Assembly: GCF_024714475.1 (NCBI RefSeq)
Contig: NZ_JAMZMI010000007.1
Coordinates: forward strand, 1 to 63,497
Length of the DNA: 63,497 nucleotides
Reading direction: 5' to 3'
DNA from: Marinoscillum sp. MHG1-6
GTDB lineage: Bacteria > Bacteroidota > Bacteroidia > Cytophagales > Cyclobacteriaceae
Below the pieces are notes generated by a model, which worked only from the letters and a program-made list of their open reading frames with translations, was not told the origin of the DNA and did not search any database. Below are positions 29,576 to 39,176 of the stretch, one piece after another. A program made the position numbers and the translations under genes. Each line of letters opens with the position of its first letter. Position 1 is the first letter of the stretch.

Positions 29576-30075
29576 TCATACCACTCATTGTTTTACCTCT
29601 GTTGATGATTGGCTGCAAGGGCTCGCAGACTTCCAGTGGAAGCACCAGTGCCTACAGCGAAGACCTGACCTACCTGCGACCAGAGCTATCGATAGCAGAA
29701 GATGAAAAACCATCTAATACTATTAACGCGGCTGAAAACAATGTGACCGGTTCGATTAACTCAACCTTCAAAACCGAGCTTGACTCTGTCAATCAAAAGA
29801 TGATTGAACGAAACAAGGCAGGTTATTTTGTGGACGGTTACACCATCCAACTGTATACAGGAAATGATCGAAATAAGGCAGATGAAACAAAAACGCTGGC
29901 CGAAACGATTGATGAAGACCTAAAACCCGTCATTTCCTATTATCAACCAACATACAAAGTACGTGTCGGTAAGTATACCAGCCGTTTGGAGGCACATATG
30001 GTATATGAAAGTCTGAAAGAATATTTCCCAAGGGCTTTGCTAATCCCTGAAAGAATCAAAATAAATTATGAGTGA
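29557..30075 (+). CDS. SPOR-domain lipoprotein
   Basis: A 172-residue protein with a lipoprotein signal (hydrophobic 5-18, lipobox LMIGC) and a polar Ser/Thr/Asn-rich linker. The C-terminal SPOR domain spans about residues 95-168 ([17 protein letters not shown]... [19 protein letters not shown]). SPOR domains bind denuded peptidoglycan, often at division sites. The start overlaps the secA end by 19 bases and its own end overlaps the next gene by 8 bases, so translation is probably coupled. The exact cell-wall role is unknown. Confidence 0.87.
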   Translation: MHTYRLIIPLIVLPLLMIGCKGSQTSSGSTSAYSEDLTYLRPELSIAEDEKPSNTINAAENNVTGSINSTFKTELDSVNQKMIERNKAGYFVDGYTIQLYTGNDRNKADETKTLAETIDEDLKPVISYYQPTYKVRVGKYTSRLEAHMVYESLKEYFPRALLIPERIKINYE

Positions 30076-31264
30076 TCTTATCGCCAGGATAAAGAGCTTA
30101 TCCGAAGAGCATTTTTCGTCTGTTCTTGACATAAGAAGACATCTGCATGCCAATCCTGAGCTTTCCTTTCAGGAGCATAACACTGCCAATTTCATTGAAA
30201 CCGAACTTCAGAAACTTGGCATTACTAATTATGAAAGAATGGCCGATACGGGCATCACTTTCATACTGGATGGAAGTGAGGACAACGGTAAAGTCATTGC
30301 TTTGAGAGCTGACATCGATGCCTTGCCTATCCTGGAAGCCAATGACGTTGATTACAAATCAAAAAATGAGGGCGTCATGCATGCCTGCGGGCATGATGTG
30401 CACACGGCCTCATTGCTTGGTGCTGCGCACATCTTATCCAATTTAAAAGATCAATTCAAAGGGAAAATAAAATTCATTTTTCAACCTGGGGAAGAGAAAC
30501 TTCCGGGAGGTGCCTCCTTGATGATCAAAGAAGGCATTCTTGAAAACCCTAAGCCGGAAAGAATTTTGGGACAGCATGTTATGCCTTTCATTGACTCAGG
30601 TAAAGTTGGGTTCCGTAAAGGGATGTATATGGCCAGTGCGGATGAAATTTATTTCACCGTAAAAGGTAAAGGAGGACACGCTGCGATGCCGGAAACACTC
30701 ATTGATCCGGTGTTGATTACCAGTCACATTATTGTAGCCTTACAGCAGGTGGTGAGCAGGAGGTCAAGCCCGAAAATACCGTGTGTGCTGTCTTTTGGAG
30801 ATGTTCATGCCAATGGTGCAACCAATGTCATTCCGGAAGAAGTGAAGGTAAAGGGTACCTTCAGAACTTACGACGAAGAATGGCGTGCAGAGGCCCACGA
30901 AATTATGGCTGAGATGGCGCAAGGCATTGCCAAAGCAATGGGCGGATCATGTGAATTTGATGTCCACAAAGGATATCCTCACCTAAAAAACCACCCTGAA
31001 TACACCCAGTTCAATATGGACAGGGCAAAAGAATACCTTGGAGATGACAAGGTCGAGGAGATCGACTTGTGGCTTGCCGGAGAAGATTTTGCCTTCTATT
31101 CACACCATGTTGACGCTTGCTTCTACCGACTCGGCACAAGAAATGAGTCACGTGGCATCGTATCAGGAGTGCATACCCCTACTTTTGATATTGATGAAGA
31201 TGCCCTCAAAACGGGAATGGGATTGATGAGCTGGCTGGCGGTTAGCGAGCTGAATAAAGCGTAA
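30068..31264 (+). CDS. M20 family metallopeptidase / amidohydrolase
   Basis: A 398-residue peptidase of the M20D (aminoacylase/IAA-amidohydrolase-like) group. Metal-binding and catalytic motifs are present: RADIDALPI, HACGHDVHTASLLG, FQPGEEKLPGGAS, ILGQHVMP, and a C-terminal LWLAGEDFAFYS. Between them lies the dimerisation domain (KGKGGHAAMPETLIDPV). Such enzymes cleave N-acyl amino acids or dipeptides; the substrate is not determinable here. It has no signal peptide, so it is cytoplasmic. Overlaps the SPOR gene by 8 bases. Confidence 0.92.
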   Translation: MSDLIARIKSLSEEHFSSVLDIRRHLHANPELSFQEHNTANFIETELQKLGITNYERMADTGITFILDGSEDNGKVIALRADIDALPILEANDVDYKSKNEGVMHACGHDVHTASLLGAAHILSNLKDQFKGKIKFIFQPGEEKLPGGASLMIKEGILENPKPERILGQHVMPFIDSGKVGFRKGMYMASADEIYFTVKGKGGHAAMPETLIDPVLITSHIIVALQQVVSRRSSPKIPCVLSFGDVHANGATNVIPEEVKVKGTFRTYDEEWRAEAHEIMAEMAQGIAKAMGGSCEFDVHKGYPHLKNHPEYTQFNMDRAKEYLGDDKVEEIDLWLAGEDFAFYSHHVDACFYRLGTRNESRGIVSGVHTPTFDIDEDALKTGMGLMSWLAVSELNKA

Positions 31265-31435
31265 ATAAGAGCTTCATACTGACCCACTCTCAGTTTTATA
31301 CATGATAGGGATTTAATATATTACCGCAGTGTTATGGATAAATTGATTGAACATTACCAATTCCATAACAATGTCTTAATCTCGGCATCCTAATTTTACG
31401 CCTGTTCAGGCATCTACTACCTAAATAAATTCTAT

Positions 31436-33157
31436 ATGAACTTCGGTGTAATTGAGGCGCTTAATCTCTTAGGATCGCTTGCCTTTTTTATCTACGGTAT
31501 GAAAATCATGAGTGAGTCCATACAAAAGGTGGCGGGCTCAAAAATGAGAGAGATCCTAAGCTCTATGACTTCAAACCGATTCAAAGGGGTCGTTACAGGA
31601 TTCATCATTACGAGTTTGGTTCAGTCATCCAGTGCCACGACTGTTTTGGTTGTGAGCTTTGTGAACGCCGGACTGCTATCACTTACCGAATCTATAGGTG
31701 TGATCATGGGTGCCAACATTGGTACGACAATCACCGCATGGCTCATATCAATTATTGGTTTCAAGGTGAAAATTTCCAGTTACGCCTTACCAATCATTGC
31801 ACTTGGATTCCCATTATTATTTTTCAACCGCGACAAAGTCAAATCATGGGGTGAGGTGCTAATTGGATTTGCATTGCTTTTTATGGGACTTGCCTTTCTT
31901 AAAGATGCGGTTCCGGATCTCAAGTCCAACCCTGAACTTCTTTCTTTCCTTTCTAGATATACTAACCTCGGTTATTTGTCGATATTGATGTTTGTGGGTA
32001 TTGGCACCTTGATAACTATTGTTGTTCAATCCTCAAGTGCCGCTATGGCACTTACGCTGGTAATGGCCAATAATGGATGGATTCCCTTTGAACTGGCAGC
32101 AGCAATGGTCCTTGGAGAAAATATTGGGACCACAATTACGGCCAACCTGGCGGCCATTGTAGGAAATGTTCATGCCAAAAGGGCAGCGTTCGCCCATTTT
32201 ATATTTAATGTATTTGGGGTGATATGGATCAGCCTATTGATCTATCCTGTGCTCGGTGTAATCAACCATTACCTCACAACCTCTCAGGGGGTTTCTCCTT
32301 ACACGGATCCCACGGCTATTCCGATTGCGTTATCATTGTTCCACACCTCATTTAATATCACCAACACTTTCCTTTTGATCTGGTTTGTTCCATTTATTGC
32401 TCAAATAGTTTCAAAGGCAGTGAAGCCGAAGGGAGATGATGAGGAGTTCAGATTAGAATACATTGGTACCGGATTCATGAGTACAGCGGAGCTTTCCATT
32501 GAAGAAGCAAGGAAAGAAACAGCACTTTTTGGTAAGAAGATGGAAAAGATGGCCACTTTTCTAGAGGACTTACTATCGGAAAACAAGGCCAAGAAGCAGA
32601 AAAAACTTCTTAAGAAAATACGCAAATACGAAGAGCTTTCAGATCAGTTTGAGGAGGAGATTTATAAGTACCTGCTCAAATTACCGGATAACACTTTGAG
32701 TGCTGCCAGTTCTACTCGCCTGGTGAGTTTACTAAGTATTATCAACGACCTCGAAAGAGTTGGGGATGTATTCTATCAAATTTCCAAAGACTTTGAAAGC
32801 AGGTATGACAGCGAAGTAGGTTTCACCAATAAACAGGAGAAGAACCTATCCGAAATGGTCAACCTCGTTAAAAAAAGTCTCAGCGTTATGGCCGGCAATC
32901 TGGGGGACAATTATTCTTCTGTCAGTATGGATGAAGCGATGGTCCTTGAGACAAAAATCAATGACCTAAAAAACAAACTTAGGAAGGATTTGCTGAAACA
33001 GATGGAGGATAAAAAATATGTCATCCCTATGGGCTCACTCTACAAAGACATCTTCCAGGGACTGGAAAAAATTGGTGATCACGTGATCAACGTCACCGAA
33101 GCTATCACCGGAGAGTCTGAAAGAGATCTTCGTGAAACACAGGATTTAGCACAATAG
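31436..33157 (+). CDS. Na/Pi cotransporter family protein with PhoU-like domain
   Basis: A 573-residue protein with two Na/Pi-cotransporter repeats, each carrying the QSSSA signature (LVQSSSATTVLVVSF and VVQSSSAAMALTLVM), in an N-terminal membrane region of about 320 residues. A C-terminal cytoplasmic PhoU-like helical domain follows (about 350-560, Lys/Glu-rich). This matches the NptA/YjbB group, which moves phosphate with sodium; E. coli YjbB exports phosphate. It is followed 30 bases later by a second Na/Pi gene. Direction of transport is inferred only. Confidence 0.92.
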   Translation: MNFGVIEALNLLGSLAFFIYGMKIMSESIQKVAGSKMREILSSMTSNRFKGVVTGFIITSLVQSSSATTVLVVSFVNAGLLSLTESIGVIMGANIGTTITAWLISIIGFKVKISSYALPIIALGFPLLFFNRDKVKSWGEVLIGFALLFMGLAFLKDAVPDLKSNPELLSFLSRYTNLGYLSILMFVGIGTLITIVVQSSSAAMALTLVMANNGWIPFELAAAMVLGENIGTTITANLAAIVGNVHAKRAAFAHFIFNVFGVIWISLLIYPVLGVINHYLTTSQGVSPYTDPTAIPIALSLFHTSFNITNTFLLIWFVPFIAQIVSKAVKPKGDDEEFRLEYIGTGFMSTAELSIEEARKETALFGKKMEKMATFLEDLLSENKAKKQKKLLKKIRKYEELSDQFEEEIYKYLLKLPDNTLSAASSTRLVSLLSIINDLERVGDVFYQISKDFESRYDSEVGFTNKQEKNLSEMVNLVKKSLSVMAGNLGDNYSSVSMDEAMVLETKINDLKNKLRKDLLKQMEDKKYVIPMGSLYKDIFQGLEKIGDHVINVTEAITGESERDLRETQDLAQ

Positions 33158-33187
33158 GCATTAGCCTCAAAAGCTATTAATTAACCC

Positions 33188-34339
33188 ATGACTACGACAA
33201 AAACGACATACGGTCAGATTCTAATCCTTATTGGGATTATTGTGGCCTTTTTTGTCTCAATTCAGTTATTGGGTGTTTCCTTTAGCTATTTAGGTAAGGA
33301 CATCATCTCTACCATCAACCTGGCCACAGCAAACCCATACATTGGGCTGTTCATAGGTCTGCTTACTACCGCTATTCTACAAAGCTCATCGACCACTACC
33401 TCTCTGGCTGTAGCAGCCGTTGCCTCGGGATCTCTCACACTGCCTAATGCCATCCCTATAGTCATGGGTGCAAATATCGGGACCACCCTCACGAGCACGA
33501 TTGTATCCATGAGTTATATTACCAAGGCTGCAGAGTTTAAAAAAGCATTAAGTGCCGGTGTCTCCCATGATATTTTCAATATCCTTGTTGCATTGATTTT
33601 ATTTCCACTGGAAATAAAATACGGCTTTCTAACCCAGCTCAGTCAACAAATGACAAGCTTGATATCCGTTAATCAGAGTGGAAAAGGACTAACAACCTAC
33701 TTGTTTGGTTTGTCTTTTATAAGCTCGTTATTGGAGAAATTAGTCGGGCTGATTGGACCCTTTGTTTCAGTCGTCCTTGCTATCATTCTATTGTTTGGTA
33801 CTGTAAAGGCTATCTCCTCCATTCTTTACACGAAAATGGTTGGAGAGACACAGGATCAGTTCAAAATGGTCGTTTTCAATAATACATTTCGATCATTTGG
33901 TTGGGGAATATTGTTGACCTCGATTATCCAAAGCAGCTCTCTTACTACCTCGCTAATTGTGCCCTTAGTCGCAACTAATAAAGTGAAATTGAAAAGAGCC
34001 TTTCAGTTCGTACTAGGAGCCAATTTAGGTACTACCATCACTGCATTATTGGCTGCCATATTCAAAAGCGAATCGGCGATCAGTCTGGCCTTCGCCCATT
34101 TTCTATTCAATGCCATTGGTGTACTCCTATTCCTGGCCATCCCTTATTTGTCGTCCATACCAACCTTCCTTGCAAAAAAGCTTGGATCACTTACACTACG
34201 ATACAGAATTGCTGGTTTTGCCTACATCATCATCATCTTCTTTTTGCTTCCCTTTACGCTCATTTACTTTAGCACGAAGAAAAATGCCCTGACCGTAAAA
34301 AATCCTCAGATTGAGCTAGCTGAAGACAAAAAACAATAA
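33188..34339 (+). CDS. Na/Pi symporter family membrane protein
   Basis: A 383-residue membrane protein, again with two inverted Na/Pi repeats: ILQSSSTTTSLAVAAVA with MGANIGTTLTS, and IIQSSSLTTSLIVPLVA with LGANLGTTITAL. Unlike its upstream neighbour it has no PhoU domain and is more like the eukaryotic SLC34 core. The pair probably forms one transcript. Predicted sodium-phosphate symporter of the inner membrane. Confidence 0.9.
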   Translation: MTTTKTTYGQILILIGIIVAFFVSIQLLGVSFSYLGKDIISTINLATANPYIGLFIGLLTTAILQSSSTTTSLAVAAVASGSLTLPNAIPIVMGANIGTTLTSTIVSMSYITKAAEFKKALSAGVSHDIFNILVALILFPLEIKYGFLTQLSQQMTSLISVNQSGKGLTTYLFGLSFISSLLEKLVGLIGPFVSVVLAIILLFGTVKAISSILYTKMVGETQDQFKMVVFNNTFRSFGWGILLTSIIQSSSLTTSLIVPLVATNKVKLKRAFQFVLGANLGTTITALLAAIFKSESAISLAFAHFLFNAIGVLLFLAIPYLSSIPTFLAKKLGSLTLRYRIAGFAYIIIIFFLLPFTLIYFSTKKNALTVKNPQIELAEDKKQ

Positions 34340-34404
34340 TTCCTCTAAACTGTTCTATCGCTAAGGCTAATTGCCTAATTTAGATTCCAAACAAACTAGC
34401 AGGC

Positions 34405-34749
34405 ATGTCGTTGATCAATAATTTGTTGGACAAAATTTCCGGCTATATACAGGCTAAAGGTGAAAAATTGAAACTTGATATTATTGCTCAGGTTTCAAAG
34501 CTTCTTGCCCATTTCGTTGCCTTTTTACTCGTCGGATTAATCGGTTTTTTCTTCTTCATCTTCGGGTCAATCACTTTAGGTGCCTATCTAAATGAAGTGA
34601 TGGAAAGCACCTATCTGGGCTATCTCATCCTCACAGGGTTCTATTTACTGCTGCTGATTGTGATTGTGCTGTTGCTGAAGACCAATAGAATACAAAAATG
34701 GATGGAAACCTTTTTCATAAACCTAAGCGAAAACATGTCCGATGAGTAA
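34405..34749 (+). CDS. phage-holin-family (YqjE-like) membrane protein
   Basis: A 114-residue protein with a short amphipathic N-terminus (about 1-25) and two long membrane helices (about 35-60 and 70-94), then a charged tail. This fits the putative holin superfamily III / YqjE proteins, which despite the name are ordinary chromosomal membrane proteins. It overlaps the next gene by 8 bases. Function unknown; no other phage genes are nearby. Confidence 0.65.
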   Translation: MSLINNLLDKISGYIQAKGEKLKLDIIAQVSKLLAHFVAFLLVGLIGFFFFIFGSITLGAYLNEVMESTYLGYLILTGFYLLLLIVIVLLLKTNRIQKWMETFFINLSENMSDE

Positions 34750-35107
34750 ACACGCCAAACTTTGGACCCGGAAAAGACAAGAATTAAGCGAGCGAGAAGA
34801 AGCACTTAAGAAAGAACTTGAAGACGTATCTAATTTATTTGAGGGTCGGGCAAAAGCCATATTATTTATTTCTCTCGCCACCGGCGGAGCCTTCCTGATC
34901 TTTTACCTGATTTATAAAAGTTTCTCCAGGTTAAAGCCTGAAATTGCTGCCGATCCTGTAAATGTCAAGGTTAAAAAACCTCCCAAAAGAACAGTGCTAA
35001 AAACTTTGATTACTGAAAGAATCCTAAGCGCCCTTCTGGCTTATTTAGGTCATCAGTTGGGTCAATCAATGAAAACCGAATCGAAAGGGAAAAAGAACAA
35101 GGGTTAA
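34742..35107 (+). CDS. hypothetical membrane protein with coiled-coil N-terminus
   Basis: A 121-residue protein: charged, probably coiled-coil N-terminus (about 8-35, ELSEREEALKKELEDV), one membrane helix (about 38-58), then a basic cytoplasmic tail. I recognise no named family. It overlaps the YqjE-like gene by 8 bases, and such small pairs occur with YtxH-like stress membrane proteins. Its end overlaps the convergent AraC gene by 4 bases. Confidence 0.65.
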   Translation: MSKHAKLWTRKRQELSEREEALKKELEDVSNLFEGRAKAILFISLATGGAFLIFYLIYKSFSRLKPEIAADPVNVKVKKPPKRTVLKTLITERILSALLAYLGHQLGQSMKTESKGKKNKG

Positions 35108-36027
35108 ACCTGGATAAGGGTTTCCCTCCTACGCATCTTACCTGCCGGGATGCCGAACATCATTTTGAATCTACGGCAGAAGTAAGCAGTATCCTTATAC
35201 CCTACATCTTTACCAATTTCACGAATACTTTTCTTAGAGGTACGTAGTAGCTTCACAGCTTCTTCCATTCGCTGATACTCTATGTAATCCTGCGGATTGA
35301 TTCCTGTGAGCATTTTGAAATATTGGCCGACATAATCCTCAGAGACATTGGCCACATTGGCAAGCACTTTATTTGACAGGTCACTACTAAGGTTCTCCTT
35401 AATGAACGTGAAGATATCTATCAATCTAGGGTCTTTAAAATAGGAGCTATTGGTAGCAAACTGCTCCACAAACATCCCCTGCTTCAAAATAAACCTGATC
35501 AGTTCAATGACCAGCTCTTCCGTCATCAGCTTCACGATGCGGTCCTTACCCGGTGCATTGGAAGTCACCTCTCCATTAACCCCTCGAATAAGCTCAGCTA
35601 TTCGACTGTTCTTCCCTATCTTAAAAGCCGGAATATCAAGAGAAGCAAAGAAATTGACTGAATCAAAGGCTTTGGCTTCGAAAGAAACATAACTGTAAGT
35701 TTCCTCCATCTCGCCATTGCCGTTGTTGAGGGCAAAAGATTCGAAATATTTTTCCCGTGTGCTTAAAAATGCATCTTTCGATAAATAGTCACCATCATTA
35801 GATCCGTAGCTGATAGAAACCTGCTTTCCTCCCGGTACAAACAATATATCATCCTTGAAAATCTCCTCTTTTTCCTTCCCGAACCTAATAGAGCCCTTAT
35901 TGACAATGAAAAGCGTATTTTCAATATCATAGTTGTTTTCAACCGTGACAGGCTCCAAAATGTTAATATTTCTAGCTTTTACAAATCGAATTGATAACGA
36001 TTCTATGATTTTATTATAATCTTCCAC
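35104..36027 (-). CDS. AraC family transcriptional regulator
   Basis: A 307-residue regulator. The N-terminal half is a cupin-like sensing domain (FIVNKGSIRFGKEKEEIFKDDILFVPGG). The last 100 residues contain the two AraC helix-turn-helix motifs, ending with VGYKDTAYFCRRFKMMFGIPAGKMRR, the usual second-HTH signature. It is probably cytoplasmic. No catabolic gene adjoins it, so its target and ligand are unknown; the upstream acyl-CoA dehydrogenase is in the same direction but 124 bases away and this gene has its own promoter. Confidence 0.9.
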   Translation of the reverse strand: MEDYNKIIESLSIRFVKARNINILEPVTVENNYDIENTLFIVNKGSIRFGKEKEEIFKDDILFVPGGKQVSISYGSNDGDYLSKDAFLSTREKYFESFALNNGNGEMEETYSYVSFEAKAFDSVNFFASLDIPAFKIGKNSRIAELIRGVNGEVTSNAPGKDRIVKLMTEELVIELIRFILKQGMFVEQFATNSSYFKDPRLIDIFTFIKENLSSDLSNKVLANVANVSEDYVGQYFKMLTGINPQDYIEYQRMEEAVKLLRTSKKSIREIGKDVGYKDTAYFCRRFKMMFGIPAGKMRRRETLIQV

Positions 36028-36084
36028 GGGCCGGCGATATGATTAATTATGGATTAATGATGTTTCTTTTCAGAAATAATTGTA

Positions 36085-36115
36085 CAAATCTAATATTTAT
36101 CCCATGGATTAACAA
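36085..36115 (-). promoter_or_regulatory. AraC-regulator promoter (Bacteroidetes type)
   Basis: TAGATTTG (36085-36092, minus strand) fits the -7 consensus; CTTG/TTGT-like sequence lies about 19-20 bases upstream. It sits 58 bases before the regulator start. Confidence 0.5.
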
Positions 36116-36151
36116 GATATTACCTCTTGTTATGCCACTACAATATTTATA

Positions 36152-37291
36152 CTATTTCAATATACTACGAGCGATAACCATTTTTTGAATCTCTGAAGTT
36201 CCTTCATAGATCTGTGTGATCTTAGCATCCCGCATTAGACGCTCCACGTGATATTCCTTGACATAACCATAGCCCCCATGTATCTGAACCGCCTCCACTG
36301 AATTGTGCATAGCTACTTCCGATGCGTACAATTTTGCTATGGCACTTGCTTCCGCATAGTCCTCGCCCTTGTCTTTCAAATAGGCCGCCTTAAGGCATAA
36401 TAACCTGGCTGCCTCCACTTTAGTAGCCATTTCAGCCAGCTTAAATTGGATCGCCTGATGTTTCGCTATTTCTACACCAAATGTTTTTCTTTCCTTTGCA
36501 TACTTCAAACTAAGTTCTAGTGAGCCAGAAGCTATTCCCAGAGCCTGTGAAGCAATTCCAATCCTACCCCCATTCAGCGTTTTCATAGCGAACTGAAATC
36601 CAAAGCCTTCTTCACCTACCCTATTTTCCTTTGGAACCTTGACACCCGAAAACATCAGAGAATGGGTATCAGAACCCCTTATCCCTAATTTATCTTCTTT
36701 TTTCCCTATTTCAAATCCTTCCTGACCTCTTTCTACGATCAGACAATTAATTCCTTTATGCTTGAGCTCAGGATTAGTCTGGGCCATTACCATATAGACA
36801 GAAGCAGATTTTCCGTTGGTGATCCAGTTTTTTGTCCCGTTTAAAAGGTAATGGTCTCCCTTGTCTATCGCTGTGGTTCGTTGCGAAGTAGCATCCGAAC
36901 CCGCCTCCGGCTCAGAAAGACAAAACGCTCCAATAATTTCCCCTTTAGCCAGAGGTTTCAGGTACCTGTCCTTTTGCTCCTCCGTACCAAAATGTTCGAT
37001 TCCCCAACAAACCAAGGAGTTATTGACCGACATACATACGGAAGCTGAGGCATCTACCTTGGAAATCTCTTCCATGGCCAGCACATAAGAGATCGTGTCC
37101 ATCCCTCCTCCTCCATACTTAGGATCGACCATCATCCCCATGAAACCAAGTTCCCCCATCATCTTAATTTGCTCTGCGGGAAAGCGTTGCTCACGGTCAC
37201 GATCTATCACTTCGGGAAGGAGTTCTTGCTGCGCAAAATTTCTCGCGGCTTCGCGGACAGCCAAATGCTCTTCAGATAGTTGAAAGTCCAT
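36152..37291 (-). CDS. acyl-CoA dehydrogenase (short-chain/butyryl type)
   Basis: A 379-residue FAD enzyme that introduces the alpha-beta double bond in acyl-CoA during beta-oxidation. Recognisable are the N-terminal helical domain (MDFQLSEEHLAVREAARNFA), FCLSEPEAGSDATSQRT and the WITNGKSASVYMVMAQT beta-domain. The C-terminal domain has QIHGGYGYVKEYHVERLMRDAKI and the catalytic-base region YEGTSEIQKMVIAR, where the Glu is the expected base. Length and motifs match short-chain or butyryl-CoA dehydrogenases; chain-length preference is inferred. No other beta-oxidation gene adjoins it. Confidence 0.95.
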   Translation of the reverse strand: MDFQLSEEHLAVREAARNFAQQELLPEVIDRDREQRFPAEQIKMMGELGFMGMMVDPKYGGGGMDTISYVLAMEEISKVDASASVCMSVNNSLVCWGIEHFGTEEQKDRYLKPLAKGEIIGAFCLSEPEAGSDATSQRTTAIDKGDHYLLNGTKNWITNGKSASVYMVMAQTNPELKHKGINCLIVERGQEGFEIGKKEDKLGIRGSDTHSLMFSGVKVPKENRVGEEGFGFQFAMKTLNGGRIGIASQALGIASGSLELSLKYAKERKTFGVEIAKHQAIQFKLAEMATKVEAARLLCLKAAYLKDKGEDYAEASAIAKLYASEVAMHNSVEAVQIHGGYGYVKEYHVERLMRDAKITQIYEGTSEIQKMVIARSILK

Positions 37292-37353
37292 TTCGGGTAT
37301 TTGTTAGCCAATCAATTTACAAATTTTACTCTGCATGCATACTATATAGGTAT

Positions 37354-37381
37354 AAAAAAAGCCCATCGCATGATAGGCCTT
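37354..37381 (-). terminator. intrinsic terminator after the zinc metallopeptidase gene
   Basis: On the minus strand AAGGCCTATC (one bulged G, one G-T pair) folds on GATGGGCTT, followed by T7. It lies between the metallopeptidase stop and the acyl-CoA dehydrogenase start. Confidence 0.7.
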
Positions 37382-37387
37382 ATTTTT

Positions 37388-38083
37388 TTAATCTCTACTA
37401 CCACCCAGATAAATCATCACATAATAGAGCAATGTAGCCAGGGCACTAAGTGCAGCAATAACATAAGTCTTAGCTGCAGTGTCCAGAGCATCTTTCGCCA
37501 TTTTATGTTCATCCTGAGTTACTATGTTCCGGTCCTGCACCCAGGCCAGCGCCCGTTTACTAGCATCAAATTCAACCGGTAAAGTCACAAAAGCAAAAAG
37601 TGTAAACACAGAATAACAAGCGATGATCACCAATATTGCCAATTGGAAAGGGATCACAGATGGCAAAAGCCACGCCCCAAAAAACATCATCATGAATACG
37701 ACATTGATGATGCTCGCACTGACATTTTGTACCGGTACCATTGCGGAGCGAAACTCTAAAAAGGTGTACGCTGTAGCATGCTGTACTGCATGGCCACATT
37801 CGTGAGCAGCAACAGCTGCGGCTGCAGCATTTCTTCCCTCGTATACCTCCGGAGAGAGATTGACCGTCTTGTTGGCCGGATTGTAATGATCTGTGAGTTT
37901 TCCTGGAACACAAGTCACATTCACATCCCGGATACCATGATCCGCCAGCATTAGTTCTGCTATTTCACGACCTGACAGTCCTGAAGACAACCGGGTCTGA
38001 GAATATTTTTTGAACTTATTCTTTAGCCTTGTGCTCACTATGAGACTGGCTATCATAAATGTTATAATAATAACAAACAGCAT
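37388..38083 (-). CDS. zinc metallopeptidase, membrane (YugP-like)
   Basis: A 231-residue membrane protein with an N-terminal helix, a zinc site AAHECGHAVQHA (HExxH) and three further hydrophobic helices. It matches the neutral zinc metallopeptidase (YugP, PF04298-type) family. An Asp/Asn-rich segment (LTDHYNPANKTVNLSPEVYEGR) precedes the zinc helix, as in the family. Substrate unknown. It lies 78 bases after the flippase-like gene on the same strand and may belong to the panC-panD transcript. Confidence 0.9.
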   Translation of the reverse strand: MLFVIIITFMIASLIVSTRLKNKFKKYSQTRLSSGLSGREIAELMLADHGIRDVNVTCVPGKLTDHYNPANKTVNLSPEVYEGRNAAAAAVAAHECGHAVQHATAYTFLEFRSAMVPVQNVSASIINVVFMMMFFGAWLLPSVIPFQLAILVIIACYSVFTLFAFVTLPVEFDASKRALAWVQDRNIVTQDEHKMAKDALDTAAKTYVIAALSALATLLYYVMIYLGGSRD

Positions 38084-38161
38084 ATTCCTTCTGAGTAAGT
38101 TTTCAATTTAGAATGACGCGCAAACTCAATGATAAAAGTATCGAGAATTACGAAATTCCCT

Positions 38162-39169
38162 TTACAGTGTTGCTCTTTCATTCTCCTGATGTTCCTTTTT
38201 CCTGGATTTATTCATAAAAATGGAAATCAAAACACCAATCGATCCGAACAAGGCAATTGCCACAACCTGCGAGGTATGTAGCAGTGTAGCAAGAAAAACG
38301 CCAGTAGTCATTTCTATGCCATATAATGACAACATGACACTGACGAGGGTATGATAAGTGCCAAATCCTCCCTGGACGGGAATAGCCAGTGCAATACCAC
38401 CCGTCACCAGCAGCATCACTCCAACAGCCCAATCCAGGTGAGAGGTTTCTTCCAGCGCAAACACAATGATGTATGACATATAATAATAAGCTACCCATAA
38501 AACCAGGGTAGAAAGCACAAACCCAAGCCAATTGTCTATTTTCCTCAGCGAGATAATTCCTTCGACCAGTTCTCGCACAAATTGACTGATTTTTGGTCCC
38601 GCTCTTCTTATTAACACATACCCAACCCCAATCAGTACCAGTAAGACGACTCCCGCGATCGACAGTTTCCACCAAAGTCCTTCCAAATCAACAAAAGAGG
38701 TAAAAAGATCCTCTAAGAAGCTCACCAGCTTTTCATGTTCAATCGCCAGAGTGAAAAGAATAAGCATTAATAATGTAAGGACATCTATTAATCGTTCGCT
38801 AATTACTGTACCCAAGGAGGTAGAAACCGGTACGTCGTCGCTCCTTTTAAGCATTCCGCATCGTGTAATTTCCCCCAAACGCGGAAGGGCCAGATTAGCC
38901 AGGTACCCCACCAAAATAGCCACAGTTGTTCTGTGGATGGAGAGCTTTTGATACCCCATTGGCCTAATGAGGATGTTCCATCGGTAAGCCCTTGCATAAT
39001 AGGCCACAATTGATAAGATGATGGAACCGATGACCCAGGCGTACTCAACGGACTTTGCCTTTTCCATGAAATCACCAAAATGTACATTTCGAAAAGCGAA
39101 ATACATCAGGGCTCCGGCGAGCACTAAAGACAAACTATACTTGAGGATGGATGCAGCTCTTTTGACCAT
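38162..39169 (-). CDS. flippase-like / lysylphosphatidylglycerol-synthase-type membrane protein
   Basis: A 335-residue integral membrane protein of the UPF0104/LPG_synthase_TM family, about eight hydrophobic helices. Recognisable segments are YYARAYRWNILIRPMG, GYLANLALPRLGEITRCGML and a C-terminal GGIALAIPVQGGFGTYHTLVS. MprF's membrane half, a lipid flippase, is the best-known relative; stand-alone members have no settled role. It is 7 bases downstream of panD and therefore co-transcribed with panC-panD. Confidence 0.85.
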   Translation of the reverse strand: MVKRAASILKYSLSLVLAGALMYFAFRNVHFGDFMEKAKSVEYAWVIGSIILSIVAYYARAYRWNILIRPMGYQKLSIHRTTVAILVGYLANLALPRLGEITRCGMLKRSDDVPVSTSLGTVISERLIDVLTLLMLILFTLAIEHEKLVSFLEDLFTSFVDLEGLWWKLSIAGVVLLVLIGVGYVLIRRAGPKISQFVRELVEGIISLRKIDNWLGFVLSTLVLWVAYYYMSYIIVFALEETSHLDWAVGVMLLVTGGIALAIPVQGGFGTYHTLVSVMLSLYGIEMTTGVFLATLLHTSQVVAIALFGSIGVLISIFMNKSRKKEHQENERATL

Positions 39170-39176
39170 GTGTCAA

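Noticed and set aside
34405-34749. Phage holin and thus a prophage remnant
   Set aside because: The holin-family label is a fold name for chromosomal YqjE-like proteins; no integrase, structural or lysis genes occur nearby.
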